33,168 bases of DNA from RUG13615 sp040307715. Lineage in GTDB: Bacteria > Bacillota > Clostridia > Peptostreptococcales > Anaerovoracaceae. This document shows positions 15,161 through 22,449 of this stretch, piece by piece. A model generated the notes under the pieces. It worked only from the letters and a program-made list of their open reading frames with translations, was not told where the DNA came from and made no database searches. Where the stretch lies: contig JAWRJC010000143.1 in assembly GCA_040307715.1 (NCBI GenBank), positions 1 through 33,168 of the forward strand, read 5' to 3'. The translations under genes and the position numbers were made by a program. How positions within the stretch are numbered: position 1 is the stretch's first letter; each line of letters begins with the position of its first letter.

Positions 15161-15880
15161 TTACATAATGGAGGTCAGCATCTTGAGGAGGGCAGTGCCG
15201 TCGATCTCCGACTTTTTCTGCTGCCCGCCGCCGAGCAGGCTGCCGAGCAGATCCATGGAAGTGGACTGCTGTTCCTGTTGCTGCGCCCCGAAGAGACCGC
15301 CGAGCAGATCCATGGGGCTCGCTTCCTGCTTTTGCTGGCCGCCGCCGAGCAGCGCACCGAGCAGACCGCCCGCACCGGAGGTTTCCTGCTTCTGCTGGCC
15401 GCCCATCATAGACATGATGTCGGACAGATCCAGACCATCGGAGAGGTCGACGCCGGCTTTCTTCTGTTTGCTGGCTGTTGTAGCCGCAGAGGACAGACCG
15501 CTCATGGTTGCGGGTGCGAGGTTGGCGAGCGCTTTGACGACCTGATCCGTGGAGAGCCCGGTGTCTCTGGACAGTTCTTTGACGATCTTGCCCTGGTCTT
15601 TGCCGAGGATGTGCGCCAGGATCTTTGCGCCGTCCTCTTCATCCGCTTCTTTGATCTGCTTCGCAGCCGTCTGGGAAGATTTGTGCTGACCGAGCGCGCC
15701 GAGCAGGGAATTAGCCCCTTCGTCCTTCTTTGCGTTCTTGGTCAGGAATTTGATGAGAAGCGGGATCGCCGCGATGATCAGCGCATACATCTGCTTGTTG
15801 GAGCCGCCGGTCTTTTCAGCCAGCGCATTGACGGAAGATTCGCTTGTCATGGAGCCAAGCAGCATTTCGATCAGATTCAT
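15161..15880 (-). CDS. DUF937 family protein with tandem-repeat C-terminal tail
   Basis: This 239-aa protein has an N-terminal DUF937 (YidB-like) region of unknown function, about residues 1-130. It opens with the short helix NLIEMLLGSM and includes a hydrophobic IIAAIPLLIKFL segment and the helical ILGKDQGKIVKELSRDTG part. The tail is low-complexity: three near-identical units of about 19 residues start LLGALLGGGQQ, LLGGLFGAQQQ and LLGSLLGGGQQ (residues 173-227), preceded by a partial unit ending MMGGQQKQE. The start ATG at 15880 follows GGAG at a good distance on the minus strand; a longer frame upstream lacks a ribosome site. No signal peptide is seen. It has its own terminators before and after and is likely monocistronic. 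Confidence 0.85.
   Translation of the reverse strand: MNLIEMLLGSMTSESSVNALAEKTGGSNKQMYALIIAAIPLLIKFLTKNAKKDEGANSLLGALGQHKSSQTAAKQIKEADEEDGAKILAHILGKDQGKIVKELSRDTGLSTDQVVKALANLAPATMSGLSSAATTASKQKKAGVDLSDGLDLSDIMSMMGGQQKQETSGAGGLLGALLGGGQQKQEASPMDLLGGLFGAQQQEQQSTSMDLLGSLLGGGQQKKSEIDGTALLKMLTSIM
15200..15364 (-). repeat. In-frame 57-bp tandem repeats in the DUF937 gene
   Basis: Three units (two of 57 bp and a 51-bp last one) encode LLG(A/G/S)L(L/F)G(G/A) followed by a Gln-rich stretch and usually an Asp. The DNA copies share GCCGCCGAGCAG and CTGCTTTTGCTG-type blocks on the plus strand. Repeats of this kind can change copy number by slippage. Confidence 0.75.
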
Positions 15881-15942
15881 AGTATTCTCCTTGTTCTTAT
15901 TCGTTGCAGCGGACGCGTTGTTGCGCCGCCTCATACACCAAT

Positions 15943-15991
15943 ATTATATCGCATTTTCAGTCCGGTGGATACCGTTATCGCAAAGCGGTAT
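15943..15991 (-). promoter_or_regulatory. Possible promoter and operator of the DUF937 gene
   Basis: A minus-strand TATAAT lies at 15943-15948, without a convincing -35 box at 16-18 nt. Upstream on that strand, a perfect 6-bp dyad ATACCG/CGGTAT (15969-15974 with 15986-15991, 11-nt spacer) covers the place where the -35 would be. This may be an activator or repressor site. Evidence is weak. Confidence 0.35.
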
Positions 15992-15993
15992 GA

Positions 15994-16024
15994 AAAAAAC
16001 GCCGCCCGGAAAGGGCGGCGTTTT
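15994..16024 (-). terminator. Second of two tandem terminators after rpsT
   Basis: AAAACGCCGCCC pairs with GGGCGGCGTTTT around the short loop at 16008-16012. On the minus strand the stem is followed by a run of seven T. It lies downstream of the terminator at 16048-16073 and also isolates the DUF937 promoter region from rpsT transcription. Confidence 0.88.
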
Positions 16025-16047
16025 CTCCGGCGAACTGCAGATACGAA

Positions 16048-16073
16048 AAAATCCGGGAGACACACCGGATTTT
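16048..16073 (-). terminator. First terminator after rpsT
   Basis: AAAATCCGG (16048-16056) pairs with CCGGATTTT (16065-16073) across an 8-nt loop. On the minus strand the stem runs into TTTTTTCG. It is about 58 nt after the rpsT stop. Confidence 0.82.
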
Positions 16074-16130
16074 CGTTGCTATTTACATAGCGGGCGGATT
16101 TAACTTATCCGCGTGTGGGGACGGGTGAGG

Positions 16131-16400
16131 TTAGGCGTTCTTCGCCTCGTTGAAACGCTTCGTCAGTCTGGAAACTTTACGGCTGGCGGCCTTCTTGTTA
16201 AGGGTACCCTTAGCAGCTGCCTGCATGAGTTTCTTCTCGGCCAGTTTGAGCTGTTCAGCGGCTGTCTCGATGTCGCCTTCAGCAACTGCAGCTTCAAAGC
16301 TCTTCAGGATCGCCTTGATGTGCGCCTTGACTCTCTTGTTGCGTGCAGTCTTTCTGTCGATGACCTTGATACGTTTCTTTGCGGATTTGATATTTGCCAT
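16131..16400 (-). CDS. rpsT: 30S ribosomal protein S20
   Basis: S20 is a small, very basic, helical primary binding protein of the 16S rRNA 5' domain. The 89-aa sequence starts MANIKSAKKRIKV, the family signature, and ends RLTKRFNEAKNA. The helical middle (KAHIKAILKSFEAAV and AEKKLMQAAAKGTLNKKAASRK) is typical. A GGGGTG ribosome site lies 11-16 nt upstream of the start on the minus strand. It is transcribed alone and away from lepA, from a promoter whose -35 overlaps the lepA -35. In many Bacillota the spore protease gene gpr lies between rpsT and lepA; it is absent here. Two tandem terminators follow it. Confidence 0.97.
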   Translation of the reverse strand: MANIKSAKKRIKVIDRKTARNKRVKAHIKAILKSFEAAVAEGDIETAAEQLKLAEKKLMQAAAKGTLNKKAASRKVSRLTKRFNEAKNA

Positions 16401-16452
16401 TTGTTTTCACCCCACTTTGCTTATACATTGGCTTTCAAACTCACTGCGAATA

Positions 16453-16481
16453 AGTATATAGCATGATATCGTTGAAATCAA
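16453..16481 (-). promoter_or_regulatory. Sigma-A promoter of rpsT
   Basis: On the minus strand, TTGATT (16481 to 16476), a 17-nt spacer and TATACT (16458 to 16453) form a good promoter. The -35 overlaps the lepA -35 box by 2 bp on the other strand. Confidence 0.75.
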
Positions 16482-16500
16482 GGGGAAAATGAAGTAAAAT
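16472..16500 (+). promoter_or_regulatory. Sigma-A promoter of lepA
   Basis: TTGAAA (16472-16477), a 17-nt spacer and TAAAAT (16495-16500) form a good promoter 40 nt before the lepA start. The 10-bp element TTGAAATCAA at 16472-16481 supplies the -35 boxes of both divergent promoters. Confidence 0.8.
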
Positions 16501-16539
16501 ACACCCATATGACGCAGGCACATCGGAGAATCGCATAGT

Positions 16540-18351
16540 ATGTCAAATTATAAAGAAAACATCCGTAATTTCAGCATCATCGCACACATCGATCACGGCA
16601 AGTCTACATTGGCGGACCGCATCCTCGAACTGACCGGATGCGTTTCCAAAAGGGATATGAAGGAGCAGTTCCTGGACAACATGGAACTGGAACGGGAACG
16701 CGGCATCACCATCAAGCTGCAGACCACGCGCCTTGCTTACAAGGCGAAAGATGGCCAGGAGTACATCTTCAACCTGATCGATACCCCGGGACACGTGGAC
16801 TTCACGTATGAAGTGTCGCGCAGCCTGGCCGCCTGCGAAGGGGCGGTGCTTGTCGTGGACGCGACGCAGGGGGTAGAGGCGCAGACGCTTGCGAATGTGT
16901 ACCTGGCGATGAACGAGGATCTGGAGATCGTGCCGGTCCTCAACAAGATCGACCTGCCGAGCGCCCGCCCGGATGAGGTCAAGATGGAGATCGAGGATGT
17001 TATCGGGATCGAAGCGCTCGATGCGCCGCTCGTCTCCGCCAAGGAAGGTACGGGGGTGCCGGATCTGCTCGAGGAGATCGTCGCCAAGATCCCGGCGCCG
17101 GAAGGCGACGAGAATGCGCCGCTGAAAGCACTGATCTTCGACTCGGTCTATGACAACTACAAAGGTGTCATCATTTATACAAGGGTGTTCGACGGGGAAG
17201 TGAAGACCGGCGACAACATCCTGCTCATGAATACGAAAAAGAAGTACGAGGTCACCGAAGTCGGGACGATGTCCCCGGGGCCTGTGCCTTGTAAAGAACT
17301 GAAAGCCGGCGAAGTCGGCTACATTTGCGCGAGCATCAAGGAAGTCAAGGATGCACGCGTTGGCGATACCATCACGCTGCAGAGTCGCCCCGCGGACGCG
17401 CCGCTGCCCGGCTACAAGCAGGCGCAGTCCATGGTCTACTGCGGCATCTATCCGGCAGAGGGCGAGAAATACGAGAACGTCAAAGACGCGCTCGAAAAGC
17501 TGCAGGTCAACGATGCGGCGTTCCGGTTCGAGCCGGAGACATCCACGGCGCTGGGCTACGGCTTCCGCTGCGGCTTCCTCGGCCTGCTTCACATGGAGAT
17601 CATCGTCGAGCGGCTGGAGCGTGAGTTCGATCTGGCGGTCATCACGACATCCCCGAGTGTTATCTACAAAGTCATCAAGACGGACGGCACGGAACTCTTC
17701 GTACAGAATCCGAGCAACCTGCCCGAGCCCACTGAGATCCGGCATATCGAAGAGCCGATCGTCAAGGCGGACATCATGGTCCCGAAGGAATACGTCGGCA
17801 ATATCATGGAGATCTGCCAGCAGCGGCGCGGCACGATGCTGCATATGGAATACATCACCGCGACGCGCGTGCTGCTGCATTATGAAATGCCGCTCAACGA
17901 AGTCATCTACGATTTCTTTGACGCGATCAAGTCCAAGACGAGAGGGTACGGCTCGCTCGACTACGAGTTCATCCGCTATGAGCCGAGCAAACTGGTCAAA
18001 CTCGACATCATGCTGAACAGGGAGATCGTCGACGCATTCTCTATGATCGTACACGAACAGAAGGCGTATGAGCGGGCACGCTTTGTCTGCCAGAAACTCA
18101 AAGAGGTCATCCCGATGCACCAGTTCGAGGTGCCGATCCAGGCTTGCATCGGACAGAAGATCATCGCCAGAGAAACGGTCCGCGCGTACCGCAAAGACGT
18201 TATCGCGAAGTGCTACGGCGGCGATATCTCCCGTAAGAAAAAACTGCTCGAAAAGCAGAAAGAGGGCAAGAAGCGCATGCGTCAGTTCGGTACGGTCGAA
18301 GTGCCGCAGGAAGCGTTCACGGCAGTACTCAAGTTCGACGATAAAAAGTAG
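16540..18351 (+). CDS. lepA: Elongation factor 4 (LepA), translational GTPase
   Basis: LepA/EF4 is a ribosome-associated GTPase, related to EF-G, implicated in back-translocation and ribosome biogenesis. At 603 aa it has the family length. The G1 motif AHIDHGKS is at residues 15-22, the switch region RGITIK follows, then DTPGHVDF and NKIDLP. The C-terminal half has LGYGFRCGFLGLLHMEI and the LepA-specific C-terminal domain (YGGDISRKKKLLEKQKEGKKRMR). A GGAG at 16525-16528 lies about 11 nt before the ATG, slightly long. The gene is monocistronic: its promoter is shared back-to-back with rpsT and a terminator follows. The usual hemW-hrcA-grpE-dnaK genes do not follow it here. Confidence 0.98.
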   Translation: MSNYKENIRNFSIIAHIDHGKSTLADRILELTGCVSKRDMKEQFLDNMELERERGITIKLQTTRLAYKAKDGQEYIFNLIDTPGHVDFTYEVSRSLAACEGAVLVVDATQGVEAQTLANVYLAMNEDLEIVPVLNKIDLPSARPDEVKMEIEDVIGIEALDAPLVSAKEGTGVPDLLEEIVAKIPAPEGDENAPLKALIFDSVYDNYKGVIIYTRVFDGEVKTGDNILLMNTKKKYEVTEVGTMSPGPVPCKELKAGEVGYICASIKEVKDARVGDTITLQSRPADAPLPGYKQAQSMVYCGIYPAEGEKYENVKDALEKLQVNDAAFRFEPETSTALGYGFRCGFLGLLHMEIIVERLEREFDLAVITTSPSVIYKVIKTDGTELFVQNPSNLPEPTEIRHIEEPIVKADIMVPKEYVGNIMEICQQRRGTMLHMEYITATRVLLHYEMPLNEVIYDFFDAIKSKTRGYGSLDYEFIRYEPSKLVKLDIMLNREIVDAFSMIVHEQKAYERARFVCQKLKEVIPMHQFEVPIQACIGQKIIARETVRAYRKDVIAKCYGGDISRKKKLLEKQKEGKKRMRQFGTVEVPQEAFTAVLKFDDKK

Positions 18352-18378
18352 GCGTAAAGATGCGTCATGAATGAGAAG

Positions 18379-18408
18379 AGCGATTCCTTGAAAGGGGAAT
18401 CGCTTTTT
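18379..18408 (+). terminator. Terminator of lepA
   Basis: AGCGATTCC (18379-18387) pairs with GGAATCGCT (18396-18404), a 9-bp stem followed by TTTTT. It is 27 nt after the lepA stop. Confidence 0.9.
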
Positions 18409-18455
18409 ATGACCTGAAAGCGATGCATTTTTCAGTACTTTAAAACGATATAGTA

Positions 18456-18484
18456 TAGAAAACTATTTCATATCATGGTATGAT
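18456..18484 (+). promoter_or_regulatory. Possible promoter of the PutP-type gene
   Basis: TAGAAA (18456-18461), a 17-nt spacer and TATGAT (18479-18484) are a plausible sigma-A pair. An ATCAT/ATGAT dyad overlaps the -10. The AT-rich stretch between the lepA terminator and the gene is the only promoter-like place here. Confidence 0.4.
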
Positions 18485-18547
18485 TATTCATCACTTGCTT
18501 TTTGGATTAGCCGGTGCCATGCAGCATCGGCGGGGAAGGAACCAATT

Positions 18548-20062
18548 ATGAATTGGGAACTGATCACCTTTGTAGCCTACTTCGTGATCCTGCTCGGAGT
18601 AGCTTCCGTCTTTTTCTTTAACGGATCCAACCGCGACCAGGAAGACTTCTTCCTCGGCGGCCGTTCGATGGGACCGTGGGTCACAGCGCTCTCCGCGCAG
18701 GCGTCGGATATGTCCGCCTGGCTGCTGATGGGGCTGCCAGGATCGATTCTCGCGTTCGGCTTCGGGCAGATGTGGATCGGCATCGGTCTGGCAATCGGCA
18801 CGGCTGCCAACTGGATCCTCTGCGCCAAACGCCTCAGAACATTCTCGAAGGCGGCGGACGATGCGATCACACTGCCGCAGTATCTGGCCAACCGCTTTGC
18901 GACGAGTTCGAAAACACTGCAGGTCATCTGCGCGATCATCTTCCTGTTCTGCTACACGATCTATGTCGCCTCAGCGTTCGTCGCCGGCACATCGGTCTTT
19001 GAGATGCTGTTCCCCAATGTGGAATCGCAGACGGCGATGATCATCTTTGCGCTGATCATCATCGGCTATACCTTCCTCGGCGGCTTCAAGGCGGTCTGCT
19101 GGACGGACTTTTTCCAGGGACTTCTTATGATGGGTGCGCTTATGGCAGTGCCGATCGTGATCCTCGCGACGCACCAGGCGCTCGACACAGCAGCGCTCAG
19201 CGCAGTCTATGAATACACCGATGCGTCCGGCGAAGTCGTCGCGTGCGACTTCGGCGCAGGACTCTTCTCCGCGAGCTGGCAGGATGTCGTGTCCGGACTC
19301 GGATGGGGACTCGGCTACTTTGGTATGCCGCATATTCTGGTACGCTTCATGTCTATTGAGAAGCCTTCCATGATCAAAAAATCTTCGGTCGTGGCGATCG
19401 TCTGGGTCGTGATCTCGCTCGGTTCGGCTGTTCTGGTCGCGTACTTCGGCCGCATGCTCGTGGCGGAAGAACTGCTGACAGTCGGTGCGCAGAAGACGGT
19501 CTTCATGTATCTTGCAAGGATGTTCTTCCCGGCGGCGGCCTGCGGACTGCTGCTGGCAGCGATCGTCGCAGCGTCGATCTCCACGGCGGATTCGCAGCTG
19601 CTCGTTGCGTCCAGCTCTTTCACATCCGACCTCTATAAGCCGATTTTCCGCAAGGACGCTTCCGACCGGGAAACGCTGCTGATCGGCCGTCTGGTCGTCA
19701 TTGTGGTCGCAGTCATCGCCTATATGCTTGCTTCCTCGCAGGGATCCGGCGCGCAGGCGATCATGAACATGGTCGAGAATGCGTGGGGCGCGTTCGGCGC
19801 GGCGTTCGGACCGACGATCCTGCTGTCGTTGTTCTGGAGAGATTTCAACTATAAAGGAGCGGTCGCCGGTGTCGTATCCGGCTTTGTGATCGACCTCGTA
19901 TGGCTGTTCAAACTGACCCCGGTCACGGGCGTATACGAGATCGTACCGGGCTTTATCTGCAGCCTGATCATCGCTGTGCTCGTCTCCAAAGCATCCGGCA
20001 AACCGAGCGAAGGGGCGCTGGCGGTATACGATACAGCTATGAAAGAAGGTTTTGACGAGTAG
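18548..20062 (+). CDS. putP: Sodium/proline symporter, PutP type
   Basis: This 504-aa sodium:solute symporter (SSS family) would import proline with Na+ and has about 13 membrane helices. PutP features are the N-terminal DFFLGGRSMGPWVTALSAQA followed by SDMSAWLLMGLPG, which carries the conserved Ser/Asp region of helix II. The middle has YTFLGGFKAVCWTDFFQG and the helix VIII region has AAIVAASISTADSQLLVASS, part of the Na+ site. Length and motifs fit PutP closely, but close relatives carry other substrates, so proline is probable rather than certain. GGGGAAGGA precedes the ATG. It stands apart from lepA behind a terminator and may be cotranscribed with the dehydrogenase downstream, since only a weak hairpin separates them. 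Confidence 0.9.
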   Translation: MNWELITFVAYFVILLGVASVFFFNGSNRDQEDFFLGGRSMGPWVTALSAQASDMSAWLLMGLPGSILAFGFGQMWIGIGLAIGTAANWILCAKRLRTFSKAADDAITLPQYLANRFATSSKTLQVICAIIFLFCYTIYVASAFVAGTSVFEMLFPNVESQTAMIIFALIIIGYTFLGGFKAVCWTDFFQGLLMMGALMAVPIVILATHQALDTAALSAVYEYTDASGEVVACDFGAGLFSASWQDVVSGLGWGLGYFGMPHILVRFMSIEKPSMIKKSSVVAIVWVVISLGSAVLVAYFGRMLVAEELLTVGAQKTVFMYLARMFFPAAACGLLLAAIVAASISTADSQLLVASSSFTSDLYKPIFRKDASDRETLLIGRLVVIVVAVIAYMLASSQGSGAQAIMNMVENAWGAFGAAFGPTILLSLFWRDFNYKGAVAGVVSGFVIDLVWLFKLTPVTGVYEIVPGFICSLIIAVLVSKASGKPSEGALAVYDTAMKEGFDE

Positions 20063-20089
20063 CGATTCCTCGCATATAACGAAATGCAG

Positions 20090-20114
20090 CACCCTCGCAG
20101 CCGCGGGGGTGTTA
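20090..20114 (+). terminator. Weak terminator-like hairpin after the PutP-type gene
   Basis: CACCCTCGC (20090-20098) pairs with GCGGGGGTG (20103-20111) with one mismatch and a very short loop. Only GTTAT follows, so termination would be partial. Confidence 0.5.
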
Positions 20115-20145
20115 TACTGAGAAGGTAAATACGGGAGGCAAAGAA

Positions 20146-21114
20146 ATGAGTGAAATCTATGAAGGCGGCGTGAACGCCAGGACAGTGGTCCTCAATGCAG
20201 CAAAGATGAACTTTGACGGAAAACTCGACTTTTCGGTGCTGTCCGATGAAGTGCAGGAGTTTGACGATACTGCGGAATCGCAGGTCCTGCAGCGCATCCA
20301 GGGGGCAGACATCGTCGTGACTAAGGAAATGCCGCTCTCCGGTGATACGATCAGACAGTTCCCGGACAGCGTGAAACTGATCAATGAAGCGGGAACAGGC
20401 TACAACAATCTGGATCTGGCTGCCGCGAAGGAAAAAGGTATCACCGTGTGCAACATTCCGGCGTACAGTTCGGAGCGCGTCGCGCATACAGCGGTCATGA
20501 TGATCCTCAATCTGAGTTCCTCCATGCAGATGCAGATGCGCATGCTGGAGGCCGGTGACCGCAGCAATTTCAGCGAGCATCTGATGGTGGATCACGTAGA
20601 GGTGAACGGTAAGACGCTGGGCGTTGTCGGCGCAGGCCATATCGGCAGGGAAGTCATCAAGGTCGCGCAGGCGCTCGGGATGGAGATTCTTGTCTATACC
20701 CGGACACCGAAAGACGATGGGCTGACATATGTATCTCTGGAAGAACTGCTTGCAGAGAGCGATTACGTGACCCTGCACTGCCCGCTGAACGATGCGACCC
20801 GGCATCTGATCGGCAAAGAACAACTCGCTATGATGAAAGACTCGGCGTTCCTGATCAACACTGCCCGTGGTGCACTCATCGACGAACCGGCACTGATCGA
20901 GGCACTTGAAAACGGCGTCATCGCCGGCGCGGGCCTCGACGTACAGGAGACGGAACCGCCCGCGGACGACAACCCGCTTTACGATATGCCGAACGTGATC
21001 CTTACGCCTCATATGGGCTGGAAGGGACTGGAGACCCGCCAGCGGCTTGTCGACATCCTGGCTGCGAATATCCGCGCCTTTGTGAACGGCGAACCGCAGA
21101 ACGTGGTTGGCTGA
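20146..21114 (+). CDS. D-isomer 2-hydroxyacid dehydrogenase family protein
   Basis: This 322-aa NAD(P)-dependent oxidoreductase would reduce a 2-oxoacid to a D-2-hydroxyacid, or the reverse. The dinucleotide-binding motif is LGVVGAGHIGREV. The catalytic triad positions are visible: Arg in NTARGALID, Glu in DVQETEPP and His in LTPHMGW. It most resembles the glycerate/hydroxypyruvate reductase branch by general layout, but I cannot name its substrate. The ATG at 20146 follows GGGAGG. It is followed after 34 nt by a LysE-family exporter with no terminator between, so the two are likely cotranscribed. Confidence 0.9.
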   Translation: MSEIYEGGVNARTVVLNAAKMNFDGKLDFSVLSDEVQEFDDTAESQVLQRIQGADIVVTKEMPLSGDTIRQFPDSVKLINEAGTGYNNLDLAAAKEKGITVCNIPAYSSERVAHTAVMMILNLSSSMQMQMRMLEAGDRSNFSEHLMVDHVEVNGKTLGVVGAGHIGREVIKVAQALGMEILVYTRTPKDDGLTYVSLEELLAESDYVTLHCPLNDATRHLIGKEQLAMMKDSAFLINTARGALIDEPALIEALENGVIAGAGLDVQETEPPADDNPLYDMPNVILTPHMGWKGLETRQRLVDILAANIRAFVNGEPQNVVG

Positions 21115-21148
21115 CAGTAGTAAAACGAGAAGGCGCAGATAAACGAAC

Positions 21149-21763
21149 ATGAAAACCTATCTGGACGGACTGAAGTTTGGCATGCTGCTGCAGATCGCCA
21201 TCGGGCCGATGTGTCTGATGGTATTCTCGACTGCCCAGAATGCCGGCTTCCTGCATGCCATGGCATTCGTTCTGGCAGTCACGCTTGTCGATGCGTTTTA
21301 CATCGCACTAGCAGCTCTGGGAATCAGCCGTCTGCTGGAGAATGAGAACCGGAAAAAGGCGCTCCGGCTGATCGGTGGATTGGTACTGATTGCCTTTGGT
21401 GCAGGCATTGCACTGTCCATCTTCGGAATCGACATCCTTCCCGGGCTTGGTATCCAGACAGATTCGTCCAGCATCTTCATACAGGGACTGATCATGACGC
21501 TGTCCAACCCGCTGACAATTGTGTTCTGGGGAAGCGTCCTGACCGCGAAGATCGCGGACGAAGGTCTGAAGAAAGGGGATCTGGCGTCTTTCTCATGCGG
21601 TGCTGTTTCCGCGACGGTCCTCTTCATGACATGCGTTGCTGCTCTCGGGACCGTGCTCAGCACATTCCTCCCGGACCGCGCAGCTGCGGGACTCAACCTG
21701 CTCGTTGGCCTGCTGATCGTTTTCTTCGGTCTCCGGATGCTGATGCGCCGCAGCGATTCCTGA
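21149..21763 (+). CDS. LysE/RhtB-family amino acid exporter
   Basis: This 204-aa membrane protein has the size and roughly six-helix layout of the LysE/RhtB exporters. The N-terminal segment GMLLQIAIGPMCLMVFSTAQ with GFLHAMAFVLAVTLVDAFYI is the family signature (xxGPxxL...G...G...A...D). Later comes MTLSNPLTIVFWGSVL, where the Asn-Pro is conserved, and a last helix LLVGLLIVFFGLRML. The ribosome site is weak (AGAAGG about 15 nt upstream), which fits coupling to the gene before it. The hairpin at 21786-21820 would terminate it. The substrate is not predictable; amino acids are usual. Confidence 0.88.
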   Translation: MKTYLDGLKFGMLLQIAIGPMCLMVFSTAQNAGFLHAMAFVLAVTLVDAFYIALAALGISRLLENENRKKALRLIGGLVLIAFGAGIALSIFGIDILPGLGIQTDSSSIFIQGLIMTLSNPLTIVFWGSVLTAKIADEGLKKGDLASFSCGAVSATVLFMTCVAALGTVLSTFLPDRAAAGLNLLVGLLIVFFGLRMLMRRSDS

Positions 21764-21785
21764 AAAGCATTGAAATAACAACGAA

Positions 21786-21820
21786 AAATCCGCATTTTGC
21801 TGTTGACAGAGTGCGGATTT
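21786..21820 (+). terminator. Terminator-like hairpin overlapping the rplU promoter
   Basis: AAATCCGCA (21786-21794) pairs perfectly with TGCGGATTT (21812-21820) across a 17-nt loop. The loop contains the rplU -35 box. It stands 22 nt after the exporter stop and probably ends that transcript, though only a short T tract follows. Confidence 0.65.
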
Positions 21821-21831
21821 CGTGTTAAATT
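21803..21831 (+). promoter_or_regulatory. Sigma-A promoter of the rplU operon
   Basis: A perfect TTGACA (21803-21808), a 17-nt spacer and TAAATT (21826-21831) precede the leader RNA. The -35 box lies in the loop of the preceding terminator-like inverted repeat. Confidence 0.82.
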
Positions 21832-21839
21832 ATCATGGT

Positions 21840-21922
21840 TGCCGCACAGAACGGGTCATTTAAGATGCGAAAGGTTCGCATCACCCTCGATGGCGAGACA
21901 GGTAAGAGGAGGAAAAAGCAAC
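21840..21922 (+). promoter_or_regulatory. Structured 5' leader of rplU (L21-leader-like)
   Basis: The leader folds into a closing GGGT/ACCC helix (21853-21856 with 21883-21886) around the perfect stem GATGCGAA/TTCGCATC (21864-21871 with 21875-21882). A second small hairpin CTCG/CGAG lies at 21886-21897. This position and shape match the L21 leader RNAs of Bacillota, thought to mediate ribosomal-protein autoregulation. A family-model search would settle the class. Confidence 0.65.
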
Positions 21923-22423
21923 ATGTACGCAATTATTGAAACAGGCGGTAAGCAGTACCGTGTCCAGGAAGGTGACGTCATCACCATCGAAAAGCTGAAC
22001 GCGGAAGTCGGCGAAAAGGTCACCTTTGATAAGGTCCTCGTCATGGGCGAAGGCGCTGATGCTAAGATCGGCACTCCCTATGTCGGCGAGAACGTTTACG
22101 GCGAAGTCGTAGAGAATGGCAAAGGCAAGAAGGTCATCATCTACAAGTACAAGGCAAAGAAAGACTACAGAAAGAAGCAGGGTCACAGACAGCCGTTCAC
22201 AAAGGTAGAGATCACCGGGATCGGCGCTGACAAGCAGCCTGAAAAGAAGGCAGCTGCTCCCAAAGAAGCACCCGTAGAGGCTGCTGCTGAGGAAGCTAAG
22301 GAAGCCGTCAGCATGTCCATGAAGAAGGACGAGCTCATTGCTTTCGCGGAAGCCCATGATATCAAAGTCGATGCCAAGGCGACCAAGCAGGCCATCATCG
22401 ACACCATCAACGAAAACCTGTAA
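21923..22423 (+). CDS. rplU: 50S ribosomal protein L21 with C-terminal extension
   Basis: L21 binds 23S rRNA in the large subunit. The normal L21 body is residues 1-103: MYAIIETGGKQYRVQEGD at the start, and YKYKAKKDYRKKQGHRQPFT, the rRNA-binding signature, near the end. The protein is 166 aa instead of about 103. Residues 104-130 are an Ala/Glu/Lys/Pro linker. Residues 131-166 (MKKDELIAFAEAHDIKVDAKATKQ region) look like a small helix-extended-loop-helix or SAP-type fold of the kind that binds nucleic acid. The start at 21923 follows AGAGGAGG; the longer frame upstream runs through promoter and leader and is rejected. Nothing indicates a frameshift at residue 103. Confidence 0.96.
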   Translation: MYAIIETGGKQYRVQEGDVITIEKLNAEVGEKVTFDKVLVMGEGADAKIGTPYVGENVYGEVVENGKGKKVIIYKYKAKKDYRKKQGHRQPFTKVEITGIGADKQPEKKAAAPKEAPVEAAAEEAKEAVSMSMKKDELIAFAEAHDIKVDAKATKQAIIDTINENL

Positions 22424-22449
22424 TCACGAAATAGATCGGAGGAAAAGAC

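Noticed and set aside
15122..16090. A plus-strand open frame with Leu/Gln-rich repeats.
   Set aside because: It is the antisense image of the DUF937 gene repeats and runs through its terminators.
16543..18120. A 525-codon minus-strand open frame opposite lepA, and a similar 478-codon one opposite the oxidoreductase alpha gene at 5078-6514.
   Set aside because: Composition is typical of antisense shadows (Asp/Arg/His/Val-rich, no domain), and the sense genes carry full-length families.
21797..21922. An N-terminal extension of L21 starting in the promoter.
   Set aside because: It runs through the -35 box, the -10 box and the structured leader; MYAIIETGGKQ is the true start with AGAGGAGG.
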